A DNA stretch of 64,000 bases from JALORV01 sp963791235 (GCA_963791235.1 CAWBRW010000013.1:186001-250000), one strand, 5' to 3'. Positions 54,547 through 64,000 are shown, numbered from the stretch's first letter. Notes: a model not told the origin generated them from the letters alone. Translations and numbers: made by a program.

Positions 54547-55710
54547 TCAGGCGGGCTCGGCGACGGCACGCGCGGCGCACTGCCGCGCCAGCGTGTCAAT
54601 CTCGAGAATGTCGTCCACCGTCGCTGCCGCTGCGGGCTGATACTCGTCGAGCACCCGCTCTATCGTCGGCGCGATCCGGGTAAACGGCAAGCGCCGCTCC
54701 AGGAACGCTTCGACAGCGACCTCATTGGCAGCGTTCAACACCGCGCTCGCCGCGCCTCCGGCACGCAAAGCGCGGTAGGCGAAGCCGAGGCAGGGAAAGC
54801 GCGCCAGGTCCGGGGCTTCGAAGGTCAGAGCACCCAGACGCGTGAAATCCAGGCGATTCGCACCGCTTTCGACCCGCTCGGGCCACGCCAGGGCATACGC
54901 AAGTGGCGTGCGCATATCCGGCGAACCGAGTTGTGCCAACACCGAGCCGTCCGGAAATTCGACCATCGAATGAATCACGCTTTGTGGATGAATCACCACG
55001 TCGATGCGCTCAGCAGGCATGCCGAACAGCCAGCTAGCCTCGATCACTTCGAGGCCCTTGTTCATCAGCGTGGCCGAATCCACGGAAATCTTGCGCCCCA
55101 TCACCCAGTTCGGGTGCGCGCAGGCCTCGTCCGGCGTGACGCCATCCAGGTCCCGTCGATTGAGGAAGGGTCCGCCCGAGGCGGTCAGCACGAGGCGCGC
55201 CTGGCCACGCTGTTCGTCGCTCGAGCCGGCGAGGCACTGGTGGATCGCATTGTGTTCGCTATCGACAGGCAGCAGCTCTCCGCCCGCCGTGCGGATCGCG
55301 GCCATCAGCAGGCTGCCGGCACAGACGATGGCCTCCTTGTTCGCCAGCAGCAGGCGCTTGCCGGACTGTGCTGCCGCAAGCGTCGGCATCAGCCCTGCCG
55401 CCCCGACGATCGCCGCCAGCACGGTGTCGACTTCCGGCGCCTGCGCCACTTCGGCGAGCGCCGTTGCCCCTGACCGCGCCACGCAATGCGAACCCCGCGC
55501 ACGCAAGGCCTCGCGAAGCTCACCCTCGCGACGAACGTCGCCGATCACCGCCACGGACGCGTCGTGGCGCGCGGCGAGTTCGGCGAGCGCCGCCGCATTC
55601 GACTGAGCCGTCAGCGCGTGTATCCGGTAGCGCCCGGGATGGCGCGCGACGACGTCCAGCGCGCTGGTGCCGATCGACCCCGTCGCTCCGAGCAGCGTGA
55701 TCGTCCGCAT
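54547..55710 (-). CDS. dxr: 1-deoxy-D-xylulose 5-phosphate reductoisomerase
   Basis: 387 residues. NADPH-binding GATGSIG at residues 6-12, catalytic loop with LLANKEAIVCAG, LTASGGPF, and the metal/substrate region KISVDSATLMNKGLEVIEA. Second step of the MEP isoprenoid pathway. It overlaps the cdsA stop by one base and precedes rseP. Confidence 0.96.
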   Translation of the reverse strand: MRTITLLGATGSIGTSALDVVARHPGRYRIHALTAQSNAAALAELAARHDASVAVIGDVRREGELREALRARGSHCVARSGATALAEVAQAPEVDTVLAAIVGAAGLMPTLAAAQSGKRLLLANKEAIVCAGSLLMAAIRTAGGELLPVDSEHNAIHQCLAGSSDEQRGQARLVLTASGGPFLNRRDLDGVTPDEACAHPNWVMGRKISVDSATLMNKGLEVIEASWLFGMPAERIDVVIHPQSVIHSMVEFPDGSVLAQLGSPDMRTPLAYALAWPERVESGANRLDFTRLGALTFEAPDLARFPCLGFAYRALRAGGAASAVLNAANEVAVEAFLERRLPFTRIAPTIERVLDEYQPAAAATVDDILEIDTLARQCAARAVAEPA

Positions 55711-56543
55711 CAGTGAGCCCAGGTCCAGAACAGCGCCGCGCCAGGCAGCAGGGCCAGCATCGCATCGAGGCGGTCGTAGAAACCGCCGTGTCCCGGCAGC
55801 AGGCGACCGCTGTCCTTTGTTCCGGCCTGACGCTTCAGCAGGCTCTCGAAAAGATCACCGACGATCGACACGGCCACCAGGAAGGCAAGGGCAGGAATCG
55901 CGGCCATGACACCAAAGGCATCGAGCACGCGGTTGGTATAGAGAGGCGCTGTGGAGACCGCCTTCCAGACAATCAACGCCACGATGATGACCGCCACGAT
56001 CGCTCCCCACACGCCGGCCCAGGTCTTGCCAGGGCTGATGTGCGGTGCAAGTTTCTTGTGGCCGAAGGCGCGCCCGCTGAAATAAGCCGCCGTGTCGGCG
56101 AGCCACACGATGACCAGCACCGAGAGCAACGTGACCGCGCCGACGCGCAGGAAGAGCATCAGTGCACACCATGCGGCCAGCGGAAGCAGCAGGGCGAGCA
56201 GAGTCGACACCGAAGGCGCAATGTGCACCGGCCCGCTTCGCTCGGACCGCAGAAGCAGGCTACCCACCACGAGCCAGACGACGGTGGCAAGGGCCACCAA
56301 CGGCATCGTGACGGCTTCAACCAGAGGCGGGGCTGCAACCAGCGCCGCGACCTGTGCGGCACCCAGCAGGAGCGCCACCGCGAGCGCGGACGCGAAACGC
56401 CAGCCTGCGAGCTGCAGCCATTCGGCCTGCGCTAGTGCGAAAGCGAGCGTCAGCAGAACAGCAAGCGCAAGCGAAGACCAGGCCAGTGCCCCCAGCAGGA
56501 GCGCAACCAGGACAAGCGCCGTGATGACCCGCTGCTTCAGCAC
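55710..56543 (-). CDS. cdsA: Phosphatidate cytidylyltransferase
   Basis: 277 residues, about eight helices. The C-terminal signature (SIVGDLFESLLKRQAGTKDSG, then LPGHGGFYDRLDA) and AYFSGRAFGHKKLAPHISPGK are those of CDP-diacylglycerol synthase, which activates phosphatidic acid for phospholipid synthesis. It lies 10 bases after uppS. Confidence 0.95.
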   Translation of the reverse strand: MLKQRVITALVLVALLLGALAWSSLALAVLLTLAFALAQAEWLQLAGWRFASALAVALLLGAAQVAALVAAPPLVEAVTMPLVALATVVWLVVGSLLLRSERSGPVHIAPSVSTLLALLLPLAAWCALMLFLRVGAVTLLSVLVIVWLADTAAYFSGRAFGHKKLAPHISPGKTWAGVWGAIVAVIIVALIVWKAVSTAPLYTNRVLDAFGVMAAIPALAFLVAVSIVGDLFESLLKRQAGTKDSGRLLPGHGGFYDRLDAMLALLPGAALFWTWAH

Positions 56544-56553
56544 GCAGCGGCCC

Positions 56554-57330
56554 TCAAGCGGCGTTCTGGATCGATGAGTCGGACTCGATCTGCTCGCCAG
56601 TCAGCCCGAAGCGGCGCTGCCGGCCGGCGTACCAGCGCAATGCCGCGTCAAGCTCGACCGCGTCGAAATCCGGCCACAGCACATCACTGAAGTACAACTC
56701 GGCATAGGCCATCTGCCACAGCAGGAAGTTGCTGACACGGCGCTCGCCGCCGGTGCGGATCAGCAGGTCCGGATGGGGCGCGAACGCTAGCGCAAGGCGC
56801 TGCTCGATCGCTTTCTCGTCGATGCGCACGTCGGTCCGGCCGGAGGCCAGCTGCTCGCGTGCGACGCGTTCGGCCGCCTGCGCGATGTCCCAGCGGCCGC
56901 CGTAGTTCGCGCAGACGGTCAGGTGCAGCCGGTTGTTGCCTTCGGTGCGCCGCTCGGACTCGGCGATCAGTCGCCGCAACTCCGGATTGAAGGCGGCGAT
57001 GTCGCCGACGATGCGCATGCGAACGCCGAGTTCGACGAGCTTGTCGATCTCGCGCTGCAGCGCCATCATGAAGAGGCGCATCAGTGTCGAGACTTCGTCG
57101 GCCGGACGGCGCCAGTTTTCCGAACTGAAGGCGAACAGCGTCAGGTACTCGATGCCGCGCTCGCCGCACGCACCCAGCGTCGCCCGCACCGCCTCCACCC
57201 CGCGGTGGTGCCCCGCGACACGCGGATTGCCGCGCGATACGGCCCACCGGCCATTGCCGTCCATGATGATCGCGACGTGCCGCGGCCGGACGGCTGCAGC
57301 AGGCGGCGCTGATCGCGGGTCGTCGCTCAC
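56554..57330 (-). CDS. uppS: Undecaprenyl diphosphate synthase
   Basis: 258 residues. cis-Prenyltransferase with HVAIIMDGNGRWA at about 18-30 (Mg-binding Asp24), FAFSSENWRRP and RTGGERRVSNFLLWQ. Makes the C55 lipid carrier for peptidoglycan and O-antigen. It is followed closely by cdsA. Confidence 0.96.
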   Translation of the reverse strand: MSDDPRSAPPAAAVRPRHVAIIMDGNGRWAVSRGNPRVAGHHRGVEAVRATLGACGERGIEYLTLFAFSSENWRRPADEVSTLMRLFMMALQREIDKLVELGVRMRIVGDIAAFNPELRRLIAESERRTEGNNRLHLTVCANYGGRWDIAQAAERVAREQLASGRTDVRIDEKAIEQRLALAFAPHPDLLIRTGGERRVSNFLLWQMAYAELYFSDVLWPDFDAVELDAALRWYAGRQRRFGLTGEQIESDSSIQNAA

Positions 57331-57347
57331 GGAACGTCGCCAGCCGC

Positions 57348-57908
57348 CTAGACGGTCAGCACCTCTTTTTCCTTCTCGACGACCATTTTGTCGACCTCGA
57401 CGACGAAACGGTCGGTCAGTTTCTGGATCACCTCCTCGGCACGCCGGTCTTCGTCCTCGGAGATCGTCTTCGCCTTGAGCAGTTCCTTGACCTGATGGTT
57501 GGCGTCGCGACGCAGGTTGCGGATTGCCACCTTCGCATTCTCGCCCTCGTGCTTGACGACCTTCACCAGTTCCTTACGACGCTGCTCCGTCAGAGGCGGC
57601 ATCGGCACGCGGACGAGGTCGCCCGTGGTCGCCGGATTGAGGCCAAGGTCCGAGTCACGGATCGCCTTCTCGACGACCGGGACCATCTTCTTTTCCCACG
57701 GCTGCACAGTGATCGTGCGGGAATCTCCAAGACCGATCTGCGCAACCTGGGAGAGCGGCACCATCGACCCGTAGTAGTCCACCTGGATGTGGTCCAGCAG
57801 GCCCGTATGTGCGCGGCCGGTGCGGATTTTCGAATAATCGCCCCGCAATGCTTCGACCGACTTCTGCATCTTCTGTTCGGTGGTCTTCTGGATCTCAGCA
57901 ATGTTCAT
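57348..57908 (-). CDS. frr: Ribosome recycling factor
   Basis: 186 residues, the standard length. Typical sequences are RTGRAHTGLLDHIQVDYYGS, PLSQVAQIGLGDSRT, PLTEQRRKELVKVVK and the C-terminal EKEKEVLTV. Splits post-termination ribosomes with EF-G. It follows pyrH by 24 bases. Confidence 0.97.
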   Translation of the reverse strand: MNIAEIQKTTEQKMQKSVEALRGDYSKIRTGRAHTGLLDHIQVDYYGSMVPLSQVAQIGLGDSRTITVQPWEKKMVPVVEKAIRDSDLGLNPATTGDLVRVPMPPLTEQRRKELVKVVKHEGENAKVAIRNLRRDANHQVKELLKAKTISEDEDRRAEEVIQKLTDRFVVEVDKMVVEKEKEVLTV

Positions 57909-57932
57909 ACGGCTCTCCTTGCACCGGGTTCC

Positions 57933-58661
57933 TCAGACGTGCACCAGCGTGCCCTCGTCCTCGCCGAGCACGACGCGCTTCAGTGCACCGGGCTTGGTGA
58001 TATTGAACACCTTGATCGGCAGGCGCTGATCGCGACACAGTGCGAAGGCCGTGGCATCCATGATCTGCAGGTTGCGTCCCAGGGCCTCGTCAAACGTGAT
58101 CGTCGAGTAGCGCGTCGCCTTGGGATCCTTCTTCGGATCAGCGGAATAGACCCCATCGACCTTCGTCGCCTTCAGCACGATCTGCGCGCCGACCTCCGAG
58201 CCGCGCAGTGCTGCCGCGGTATCGGTCGTGAAGAACGGGTTGCCGGTGCCGGCTGCAAAGATGACGACACGGCCCTCTTCAAGATAGCGCAGTGCCTTCG
58301 GCCGGATATACGGTTCCACCACCTGTTCGATGTTCAGCGCCGATTGCACGCGCGCCTCGATCCCCGCGCGGCGCATCGCATCCTGCAGCGCCATCGCGTT
58401 CATGATGGTGGCCATCATTCCCATGTAGTCGGCCGTGGCACGGTCCATGCCGCCGGCGCCGAGCGCTACACCGCGGAAGATATTGCCGCCGCCGATGACG
58501 ATGGCGACCTCGACCCCCAGCTGCACCACCTCGCCGATGTCCGCGACCATCGCTTCCACGGTCTGGCGATTGATGCCGAAGGCATCCTCGCCCATCAGGG
58601 CCTCGCCCGACAGCTTCAGCAGGACGCGTCGGTAAGCGGGAGTCGTCGAGGTTCCGGTCAT
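57933..58661 (-). CDS. pyrH: UMP kinase
   Basis: 242 residues. Amino-acid kinase fold with LLKLSGEALMG, VIGGGNIFRG, the TADYMGMMATIMNA helix and AAGTGNPFFTTDTAAALR. Phosphorylates UMP; hexameric, regulated by GTP and UTP in the family. It lies 17 bases after tsf. Confidence 0.97.
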   Translation of the reverse strand: MTGTSTTPAYRRVLLKLSGEALMGEDAFGINRQTVEAMVADIGEVVQLGVEVAIVIGGGNIFRGVALGAGGMDRATADYMGMMATIMNAMALQDAMRRAGIEARVQSALNIEQVVEPYIRPKALRYLEEGRVVIFAAGTGNPFFTTDTAAALRGSEVGAQIVLKATKVDGVYSADPKKDPKATRYSTITFDEALGRNLQIMDATAFALCRDQRLPIKVFNITKPGALKRVVLGEDEGTLVHV

Positions 58662-58678
58662 CGCTCCCCCTTGTCGCC

Positions 58679-59566
58679 TCAGCCCCGCGCCGCGGCCGCC
58701 TGCGCAGCGACCTCGGCTGCGAAGTCGCTCTGTTTCTTCTCGATGCCCTCGCCAACGACATAGAGAACGAACTGATTCACATTCGCGCTCTTGGTCTTCA
58801 GCAGCTGCTCGATCGTCTGCTTGCCGTCCTCGGCCTTGACGAAGACCTGGCCCAGCAGCGTGACTTCCTTCAGGAACTTCTGCACCGTGCCCTCGGCGAT
58901 CTTCTCGAGCATCGCCTCCGGCTTGCCGGCCTCACGTGCTTTTTCGATTGCGATGCGCCGCTCGGCATCGAGCAGGTCGGCCGACACGCCGCTTGCGTCG
59001 AGCGACTTGGGCTTGCTCGCCGCAATATGCATCGCGACATCCTTCGCCAGGTCACCGTCCGCGCCGGTGATGTCGAGCAGCACGCCGATCTTGCTGCCGC
59101 CGTGCACGTAGCTCGCCAGTGTTCCCGCGGCTTCAACGCGCGCGAACCGGCGGATCGCCATGTTCTCGCCGATCTTTCCGACCAGCGCGGTACGCACCGA
59201 TTCGACGGTGCCGCCGGCCAGCGGCAGGGCCGACAGCGCGGCGACATCGGCCGGATTGCTGCGCACCACCAGGGCCGCGAGGTCCTTGGCGAACTTCAGG
59301 AAGTCATCATTCTTCGCGACGAAGTCGGTTTCCGAGTTGACTTCGATGAGCGCGCCCACCTTGCCGTCGATGTGCACGGCGACGACGCCTTCGGCCGCGA
59401 TGCGCGCTGCCGCCTTGCTCGCCTTGTTGCCGAGTTTCACGCGCAGGATCTCTTCGGCCTTCGCCAGGTCACCCCCAGCCTCGGCAAGCGCCTTCTTGCA
59501 CTCCATCATCGGCGCGTCGGTCTTTTCGCGCAGTTCCTTCACCATTGCTGCGGTGATTTCCGCCAT
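58679..59566 (-). CDS. tsf: Elongation factor Ts
   Basis: 295 residues. N-terminal module AAMVKELREKTDAPMMECKK, the TDFVAKND EF-Tu-binding motif and the dimerisation region. Nucleotide exchange factor for EF-Tu. Separated from rpsB by 77 bases containing a terminator-like hairpin. Confidence 0.97.
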   Translation of the reverse strand: MAEITAAMVKELREKTDAPMMECKKALAEAGGDLAKAEEILRVKLGNKASKAAARIAAEGVVAVHIDGKVGALIEVNSETDFVAKNDDFLKFAKDLAALVVRSNPADVAALSALPLAGGTVESVRTALVGKIGENMAIRRFARVEAAGTLASYVHGGSKIGVLLDITGADGDLAKDVAMHIAASKPKSLDASGVSADLLDAERRIAIEKAREAGKPEAMLEKIAEGTVQKFLKEVTLLGQVFVKAEDGKQTIEQLLKTKSANVNQFVLYVVGEGIEKKQSDFAAEVAAQAAAARG

Positions 59567-59598
59567 TCACTGCTCCTGCATTCGTTGAACTTCATCGC

Positions 59599-59623
59599 AA
59601 AAAAGGGGCTTGCGCCCCTTCTT
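59599..59623 (-). terminator. Terminator-like hairpin between rpsB and tsf
   Basis: On the minus strand AAGGGGC, a GCAA tetraloop and GCCCCTT form a tight stem followed by further T residues (six T in all at the end). It sits in the rpsB-tsf gap and probably acts as an intra-operon attenuator that lets part of the transcripts continue into tsf. Confidence 0.8.
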
Positions 59624-59643
59624 GCCGCCTGCAACCGCGCGGG

Positions 59644-60396
59644 CTACTGCTGTCCTTCGGCGACCTCGACGAACTCCTCGTCGCCGCCGGCAACGGCCTG
59701 GACGACGCCTTGCAGCGCGGCGGCCTTGCCCTCCAGCACCGCATCGGCGATGCCGCGGGCATACAGGCGCACGGCGCGGCTCGAGTCGTCGTTACCCGGA
59801 ATGATGTAGGTGACGCCTTCCGGGGAGTGGTTCGTATCGACCACCGCGACCACCGGGATGCCAAGCTTCGCGGCCTCCTGCACGGCGATCTTGTGGTAGC
59901 CGACATCGATGACGAACAGCGCATCCGGCAGCGCGTTCATGTCCTTGATGCCACCGATCGACTTGTTGAGCTTCTCCACTTCGCGGGCGAAGTCGAGCGC
60001 CTCCTTCTTCGTCAGGCGCTCGGTGCCGTTGTCGGCGATGATCTGCTCCATCTCCTTGAGGCGCTTGATCGACACCTTCACGGTCTTGAAGTTGGTCAGC
60101 ATGCCACCGAGCCAGCGCTGATCGACGAACGGCATGCCGCAACGCTTGGCCTCCTCGACGATCGTGTCGCGCGCCTGGCGCTTGGTGCCGACCAACAGGA
60201 TCGTCCCGCGATTGGTGGCCAGCTGGCGAACAAACTTGGTCGCAGCCTGGAATTGCTCGAGCGTGCGCTCGAGGTTGATGATGTGAATCTTGTTGCGGTG
60301 ACCGAAGATGTACGGCGCCATCTTCGGATTCCAGAAGCGGGTCTGGTGACCGAAATGAACACCGGCCTCCAGCATTTGACGCATGGTCACGGACAT
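59644..60396 (-). CDS. rpsB: 30S ribosomal protein S2
   Basis: 250 residues from ATG 60396 (MSVTMRQMLEAGVHFGHQTR). Family sequences: WNPKMAPYIFG, IINLERT, ILLVGTKRQARD, RWLGGMLTNF, and PDALFVIDVGYHKIAVQEA. First gene of the rpsB-tsf-pyrH-frr unit. Confidence 0.97.
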   Translation of the reverse strand: MSVTMRQMLEAGVHFGHQTRFWNPKMAPYIFGHRNKIHIINLERTLEQFQAATKFVRQLATNRGTILLVGTKRQARDTIVEEAKRCGMPFVDQRWLGGMLTNFKTVKVSIKRLKEMEQIIADNGTERLTKKEALDFAREVEKLNKSIGGIKDMNALPDALFVIDVGYHKIAVQEAAKLGIPVVAVVDTNHSPEGVTYIIPGNDDSSRAVRLYARGIADAVLEGKAAALQGVVQAVAGGDEEFVEVAEGQQ

Positions 60397-60599
60397 GTCT
60401 GCATTCTCCAAGGTTGAGTCCAGCACAGTCGCCGACGCAGCCCGGTGTCGATCCTGGTGACGCCGGAATGCACCTTGGTGGCGGTGCGCGCGATTTCTGC
60501 CTCGCAAGACCCCGCAAGTGAAGAGCCCTTTAGGTATCCGGGCTCCGATTTCGGGAAACTTGCCTAAGCTTTTGATTTCAAAGCGCGAGGCAGCCCGAT

Positions 60600-60628
60600 A
60601 TTATAGCCACCTGAAGCGCTTCGCTCAA
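60600..60628 (-). promoter_or_regulatory. sigma-70 promoter of rpsB
   Basis: On the minus strand TTGAGC (60628-60623) and a perfect TATAAT (60605-60600) are separated by 17 bases. Transcription would begin near 60593, giving a leader of almost 200 bases before the rpsB start. Such leaders carry autoregulation by S2 in other bacteria; no covarying structure was assigned here. Confidence 0.75.
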
Positions 60629-60649
60629 GCCGCCCGGACCGCACCTCTT

Positions 60650-61492
60650 ATGACCATCGTGATCAAGACGCCCGCCGACATCGAGGCGATGCGGCTCGCC
60701 GGCCGGCTGGCCGCCGAGGTGCTCGACTACATCGCTCCTTACGTCAAGCCGGGCGTGACCACCGGCGAGCTGGATCGGCTGTGCCACGAGTACATGAGCA
60801 ACGTCCAGGGCACGACGCCGGCGCCGCTGAACTATGCCCCGCCAGGCTACCGGCCGTTTCCGAAGGCGATCTGCACCTCCGTCAACCACCAGGTCTGCCA
60901 TGGTATCCCGGGCGACCGGGTGCTCAAGAACGGCGACGTGATCAACATCGATGTCACGGTGATCAAGGACGGCTACCACGGCGACACCAGCCGCATGTAC
61001 TTCGTCGGTGAGTCGTCGATCGCCGCCCGTCGCTTGTGCGAGGTGACGTACGACTGTATGTGGCTCGGAATCGAGCAGGTCCGGCCGGGCGCCACGATCG
61101 GCGACATTGGGCATGCCATCCAGACCCATGCCGAGAAGCATGGATACAGCGTGGTGCGCGAGTTCTGCGGGCACGGCATCGGACGCAAGTTCCATGAGGA
61201 GCCGCAGATCCTCCACTACGGCAAGCCTGGCACGCTAGAGAAACTCGTTGCCGGCATGACCTTTACCGTCGAGCCGATGATCAACGCCGGCCGGCGGGAG
61301 ATCAAGGAACTGGCCGATGGCTGGACCATCGTGACCAAGGACCACAGCCTGTCAGCGCAATGGGAGCACACGGTCCTGGTGACCGAGAACGGTTACGAGG
61401 TCCTGACCCGCTCGGCCGCCACTCCGGCACCGCCGCGCTTTGTGGCAGGTGAGTGGACCGGCGTTACCCCGCCCGAGCCTGCCACCGCGTAA
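60650..61492 (+). CDS. map: Methionine aminopeptidase, type I
   Basis: 280 residues from ATG 60650 (MTIVIKTPADIEAMRLAGRL). Pita-bread fold; metal ligands are the Asp of INIDVTV, Asp of GYHGDTSRM, His of GHGIGRKFHEEP, Glu of FTVEPMIN and Glu of SAQWEHTVLV. Divergent from rpsB, a classic arrangement. The C-terminus has a Pro-rich extension. Confidence 0.96.
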   Translation: MTIVIKTPADIEAMRLAGRLAAEVLDYIAPYVKPGVTTGELDRLCHEYMSNVQGTTPAPLNYAPPGYRPFPKAICTSVNHQVCHGIPGDRVLKNGDVINIDVTVIKDGYHGDTSRMYFVGESSIAARRLCEVTYDCMWLGIEQVRPGATIGDIGHAIQTHAEKHGYSVVREFCGHGIGRKFHEEPQILHYGKPGTLEKLVAGMTFTVEPMINAGRREIKELADGWTIVTKDHSLSAQWEHTVLVTENGYEVLTRSAATPAPPRFVAGEWTGVTPPEPATA

Positions 61493-61496
61493 TCAG

Positions 61497-64000
61497 ATGA
61501 ACGACGTCGGTCTCCAGCAGCGGGATCGCCTGCGACTGGAGCGTGATGCCCTGGTCGCACGCTTTGAGGCCGGCGGACCGGTTGAAGGCCTGCTCAAGGG
61601 CCTCGCCCGCTCCACCGACGGCCTGCTGCGCGAGCTGGCCCAGGGCACGGGCCTGGAGCAGCACGCCGCGCTGGTCGCCGTCGGCGGCTATGGCCGGGGC
61701 GAGCTCTTCCCGCATTCCGATGTCGACGTCCTGATCCTGCTCGAGCACGAACCCGACGCGGCCGAACGCGCCACGATCGAGCGGCTCGTCGGACTGCTTT
61801 GGGACTTCGGGTTCGCGCTGGGCCACAGCGTCCGCACTGTCGACGAGTGCCGGGCCGAGGCGCGGGCTGACGTTACCGTGCTGACTTCGCTGCTCGAGGC
61901 GCGCCGCATCACCGGCCAGAAGCGGCTGTTCCGGCGCTTCCAGAGCGCGATCAGCGAAACGCTGGATCGCACCGCCTACTTCCGCGCAAAGGTGCTCGAG
62001 CAGCGGCAGCGTTACATCAAGTACAACGAGTCGCCGTACAGCCTCGAGCCGAACGTGAAGGAAAGCCCGGGCGGACTGCGCGACCTGCATGTGCTGCTGT
62101 GGCTCGCCCGCGCCAGCGGCTACGGCACGCGCTGGGCGGAGCTTGCTCAAAACGGGCTCATCACGGCGGAGGAAGCGGGTCTGATCCGCCAAAGCGAACG
62201 TCGCATCAAGGAAATCCGCGCCTGGCTCCATCTCGTGACCGGCCGGCGCGAGGACCGCCTGGTGTTCGATGTGCAGCAGGCCGTGGCCGAGCGCGCCGGT
62301 TACCACGCCACCGCGGCACGCCGCGCAAGCGAAGTGCTGATGCAACGCTACTACTGGTCGGCCAAGGCGGTCACCCAGATGAACACCATCGTGCTGCAGA
62401 ACATCGAGCTGCGGCTGTTTCACCCGGCCGACGAGCCGGCGGTACCACTCGACGAGACCTTCGTCACCCGCAGCGAACTGCTCGACCTGCGCGCCTCCGA
62501 TGCCCTCGACAGCGACCCGAACGGCATCCTGCGGGCCTTCCTGGTGATGGCGCAGCACCAGGAACTGCGCGGCATGTCGGCGCCGCTGATGCGCGCGCTG
62601 TGGCACGCGCGCGTCCGCATCGATCCGCAGTACCGGCGGGACCCGCGCAACCGTGCGACGTTCATGGCGATCCTGCAGCAGCCCAAGGGCGTGCTGCACG
62701 AACTGCGCCGCATGAACCAGCTGTCGGTGCTGGGGCGCTACCTGCCGGTGTTCCGCCGCATCGTCGGCCAGATGCAGCACGACCTGTTCCACGTCTACAC
62801 CGTGGACCAGCACATCCTGCAGGTGCTGAGGAACCTGCGCCGCTTCGCCCTGGCCGAGCACGCGCACGAGTATCCGCTCTGCAGCCAGCTGATCACCGAC
62901 TTCGACAAGCCCTGGCTGCTGTACATCGCCGCGCTGTTCCACGACATCGCGAAGGGGCGCGGCGGCGACCACAGCACTCTGGGCGCGCGTGACGCCCGAC
63001 GCTTCTGCCGTGAGCACGGTCTCTCCGCGGACGACACGGCGCTGGTCACGTTCCTGGTCGTGCACCATCTGTCGATGTCGCAGGCCGCCCAGAAGCAGGA
63101 CCTGGCCGACGAGGCGGTGATCCAGGCGCTTCGCCGCCCTGGTGAAGACCGAGCGCCGCCTGATCGCGCTCTACCTGCTGACCGTGGCCGACATCCGCGG
63201 CACCAGCCCGAAGGTCTGGAACGCCTGGAAGGGCAAGCTGCTCGAAGACCTGTTCCTTTCGACGCGCCGCCTGCTCGGTGGCGGCAGCGTGTCGTCGACG
63301 GCAGTGCTCGAAGGACGCAAGGAGGAGGCGCTGCGCATCCTGCGACTCTACGGGCTGTCCGACAGCGCGCGCGAGGGGCTGTGGGAGCAGCTCGACGTCG
63401 TCTACTTCCTGCGCCACAGCGCGCAGGACATCGCCTGGCATACGCGATCGCTGTTCTCGCGCGTGCGCACCGAGAAGCCGGTCGTGCGCGCGCGGCTCGC
63501 GCGCATAGGCGAAGGCGCGGAGGTGCTGATCTACGTGCAGGACCAGAAGGACCTCTTTGCCCGCGTGTGCGGCTATTTCGATAGCCGAAACCTCAGCATT
63601 CTCGATGCGCGCATCCACACGACGCGACACGGCTACGCGCTCGACACCTTCCTCGTCACCGACAACGGCCACACCCCGCACTACCGCGAACTGCTGGCGC
63701 AGGTTGAACATGAACTGGCCGAATGGATCGCGAAGCGGCACGAACTGCCGACTGCCGGTGAAGGGACGGATGTCACGCCAGTCGCGCCACTTTCCGGTCA
63801 CTCCGGAAGTGCGCCTGGTGCCGGACGAGCGCGGCTCGCGCTACCTGCTGTCCGTGACGGCCACCGATCGGCTGGGCCTGCTGTACTCGATAGCGCGCGT
63901 CCTGACGCAGCACTACCTGAACGTGCACACGGCCAAGGTGCTCACGCTCGGCGAACGCGCCGAAGACATCTTTCTGGTGTCGGGCGCGGAACTCGGGCAG
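61497..64000 (+). CDS. glnD: PII uridylyltransferase/uridylyl-removing enzyme, frameshifted, 3' end missing
   Basis: Starts at ATG 61497, just after map. The nucleotidyltransferase domain has VGGYGRGELFPHSDVDV (about 62-78), and the HD domain carries LFHDIAKGRGGDH (about 480). The C-terminal ACT domains follow (DLFARVCGYFDSRNLSILDA and TATDRLGLLYSIARVL). An extra base near 63125 shifts the frame within IQRFAALVKTERRL, and a second near 63766 before MSRQSRHFPVTPEV. The window ends inside the last ACT domain. It senses glutamine and modifies PII, linking nitrogen status to regulation. Confidence 0.95.

Overview
The window looks like a chromosomal segment of a high-GC betaproteobacterium, most likely Burkholderiales-like. 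The evidence is the conserved block rpsB-tsf-pyrH-frr-uppS-cdsA-dxr-rseP-bamA-skp-lpxD-fabZ-lpxA-lpxB-rnhB-trmH, the divergent ppsA/ppsR pair, guaB-guaA beside a DUF4124 gene and ratA/ratB/smpB, plus a PEP-CTERM protein. No tRNA, rRNA, CRISPR array, transposase or integrase was recognised.

Layout. 1-4.4 kb: 3' part of a giant RTX-type calcium-binding repeat protein. 4.5-7.1 kb: a TetR regulator divergent from a class II aldolase and a mandelate-racemase-like enzyme, with a clear palindromic operator between them. 7.1-9.0 kb (minus): ldcA, tadA and a DUF2087 gene. 9.2-16.7 kb: a caa3-type cytochrome c oxidase (subunit II with two fused haem c domains, subunit I, two subunit III-like proteins, subunit IV), two small membrane proteins and ctaB. 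17-20.3 kb: a membrane protein, a vWA PEP-CTERM protein behind a sigma-54 promoter, and a TPR protein. 20.8-24.4 kb: four c-type cytochromes totalling ten CXXCH motifs. 24.7-32.6 kb: a DUF1576 membrane protein, complete urease operon ureABCEFGD and a urea transporter. 32.7-44.4 kb: guaA, guaB, DUF4124 gene, ratB, ratA, smpB, a DEDDh exonuclease, a cNMP/CBS/DUF294 protein, SPFH and NfeD proteins, and ppsA. 44.5-64 kb: ppsR, then the outer-membrane/lipid A/translation block on the minus strand, then map and glnD on the plus strand, with glnD cut by the window end.

The most interesting structure is at guaA. The intact gene ends at 32681. A 94-bp near-copy of its 3' end (87/94 identical), including the stop, lies in the same orientation at 24461-24554, and a more decayed guaA 3' part lies at 20415-20660. 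The urease/urea-transporter module and the decahaem cytochrome module sit exactly between these successive guaA ends, and tadA, which is often close to guaA in this lineage, is 24 kb away. I read this as repeated accretion of metabolic modules at the guaA 3' end, a known integration hotspot, with the integrases lost.

A second feature colours the whole annotation. Many genes (RTX, ldcA, ctaC, ctaD, both coxIII genes, ppsA, lpxA, glnD) carry frameshifts. Wherever the intended reading could be reconstructed, the cause is an extra base, never a missing one. This points to insertion-type sequencing or assembly error, so these genes are annotated as CDS spanning the frameshifts and not as pseudogenes.
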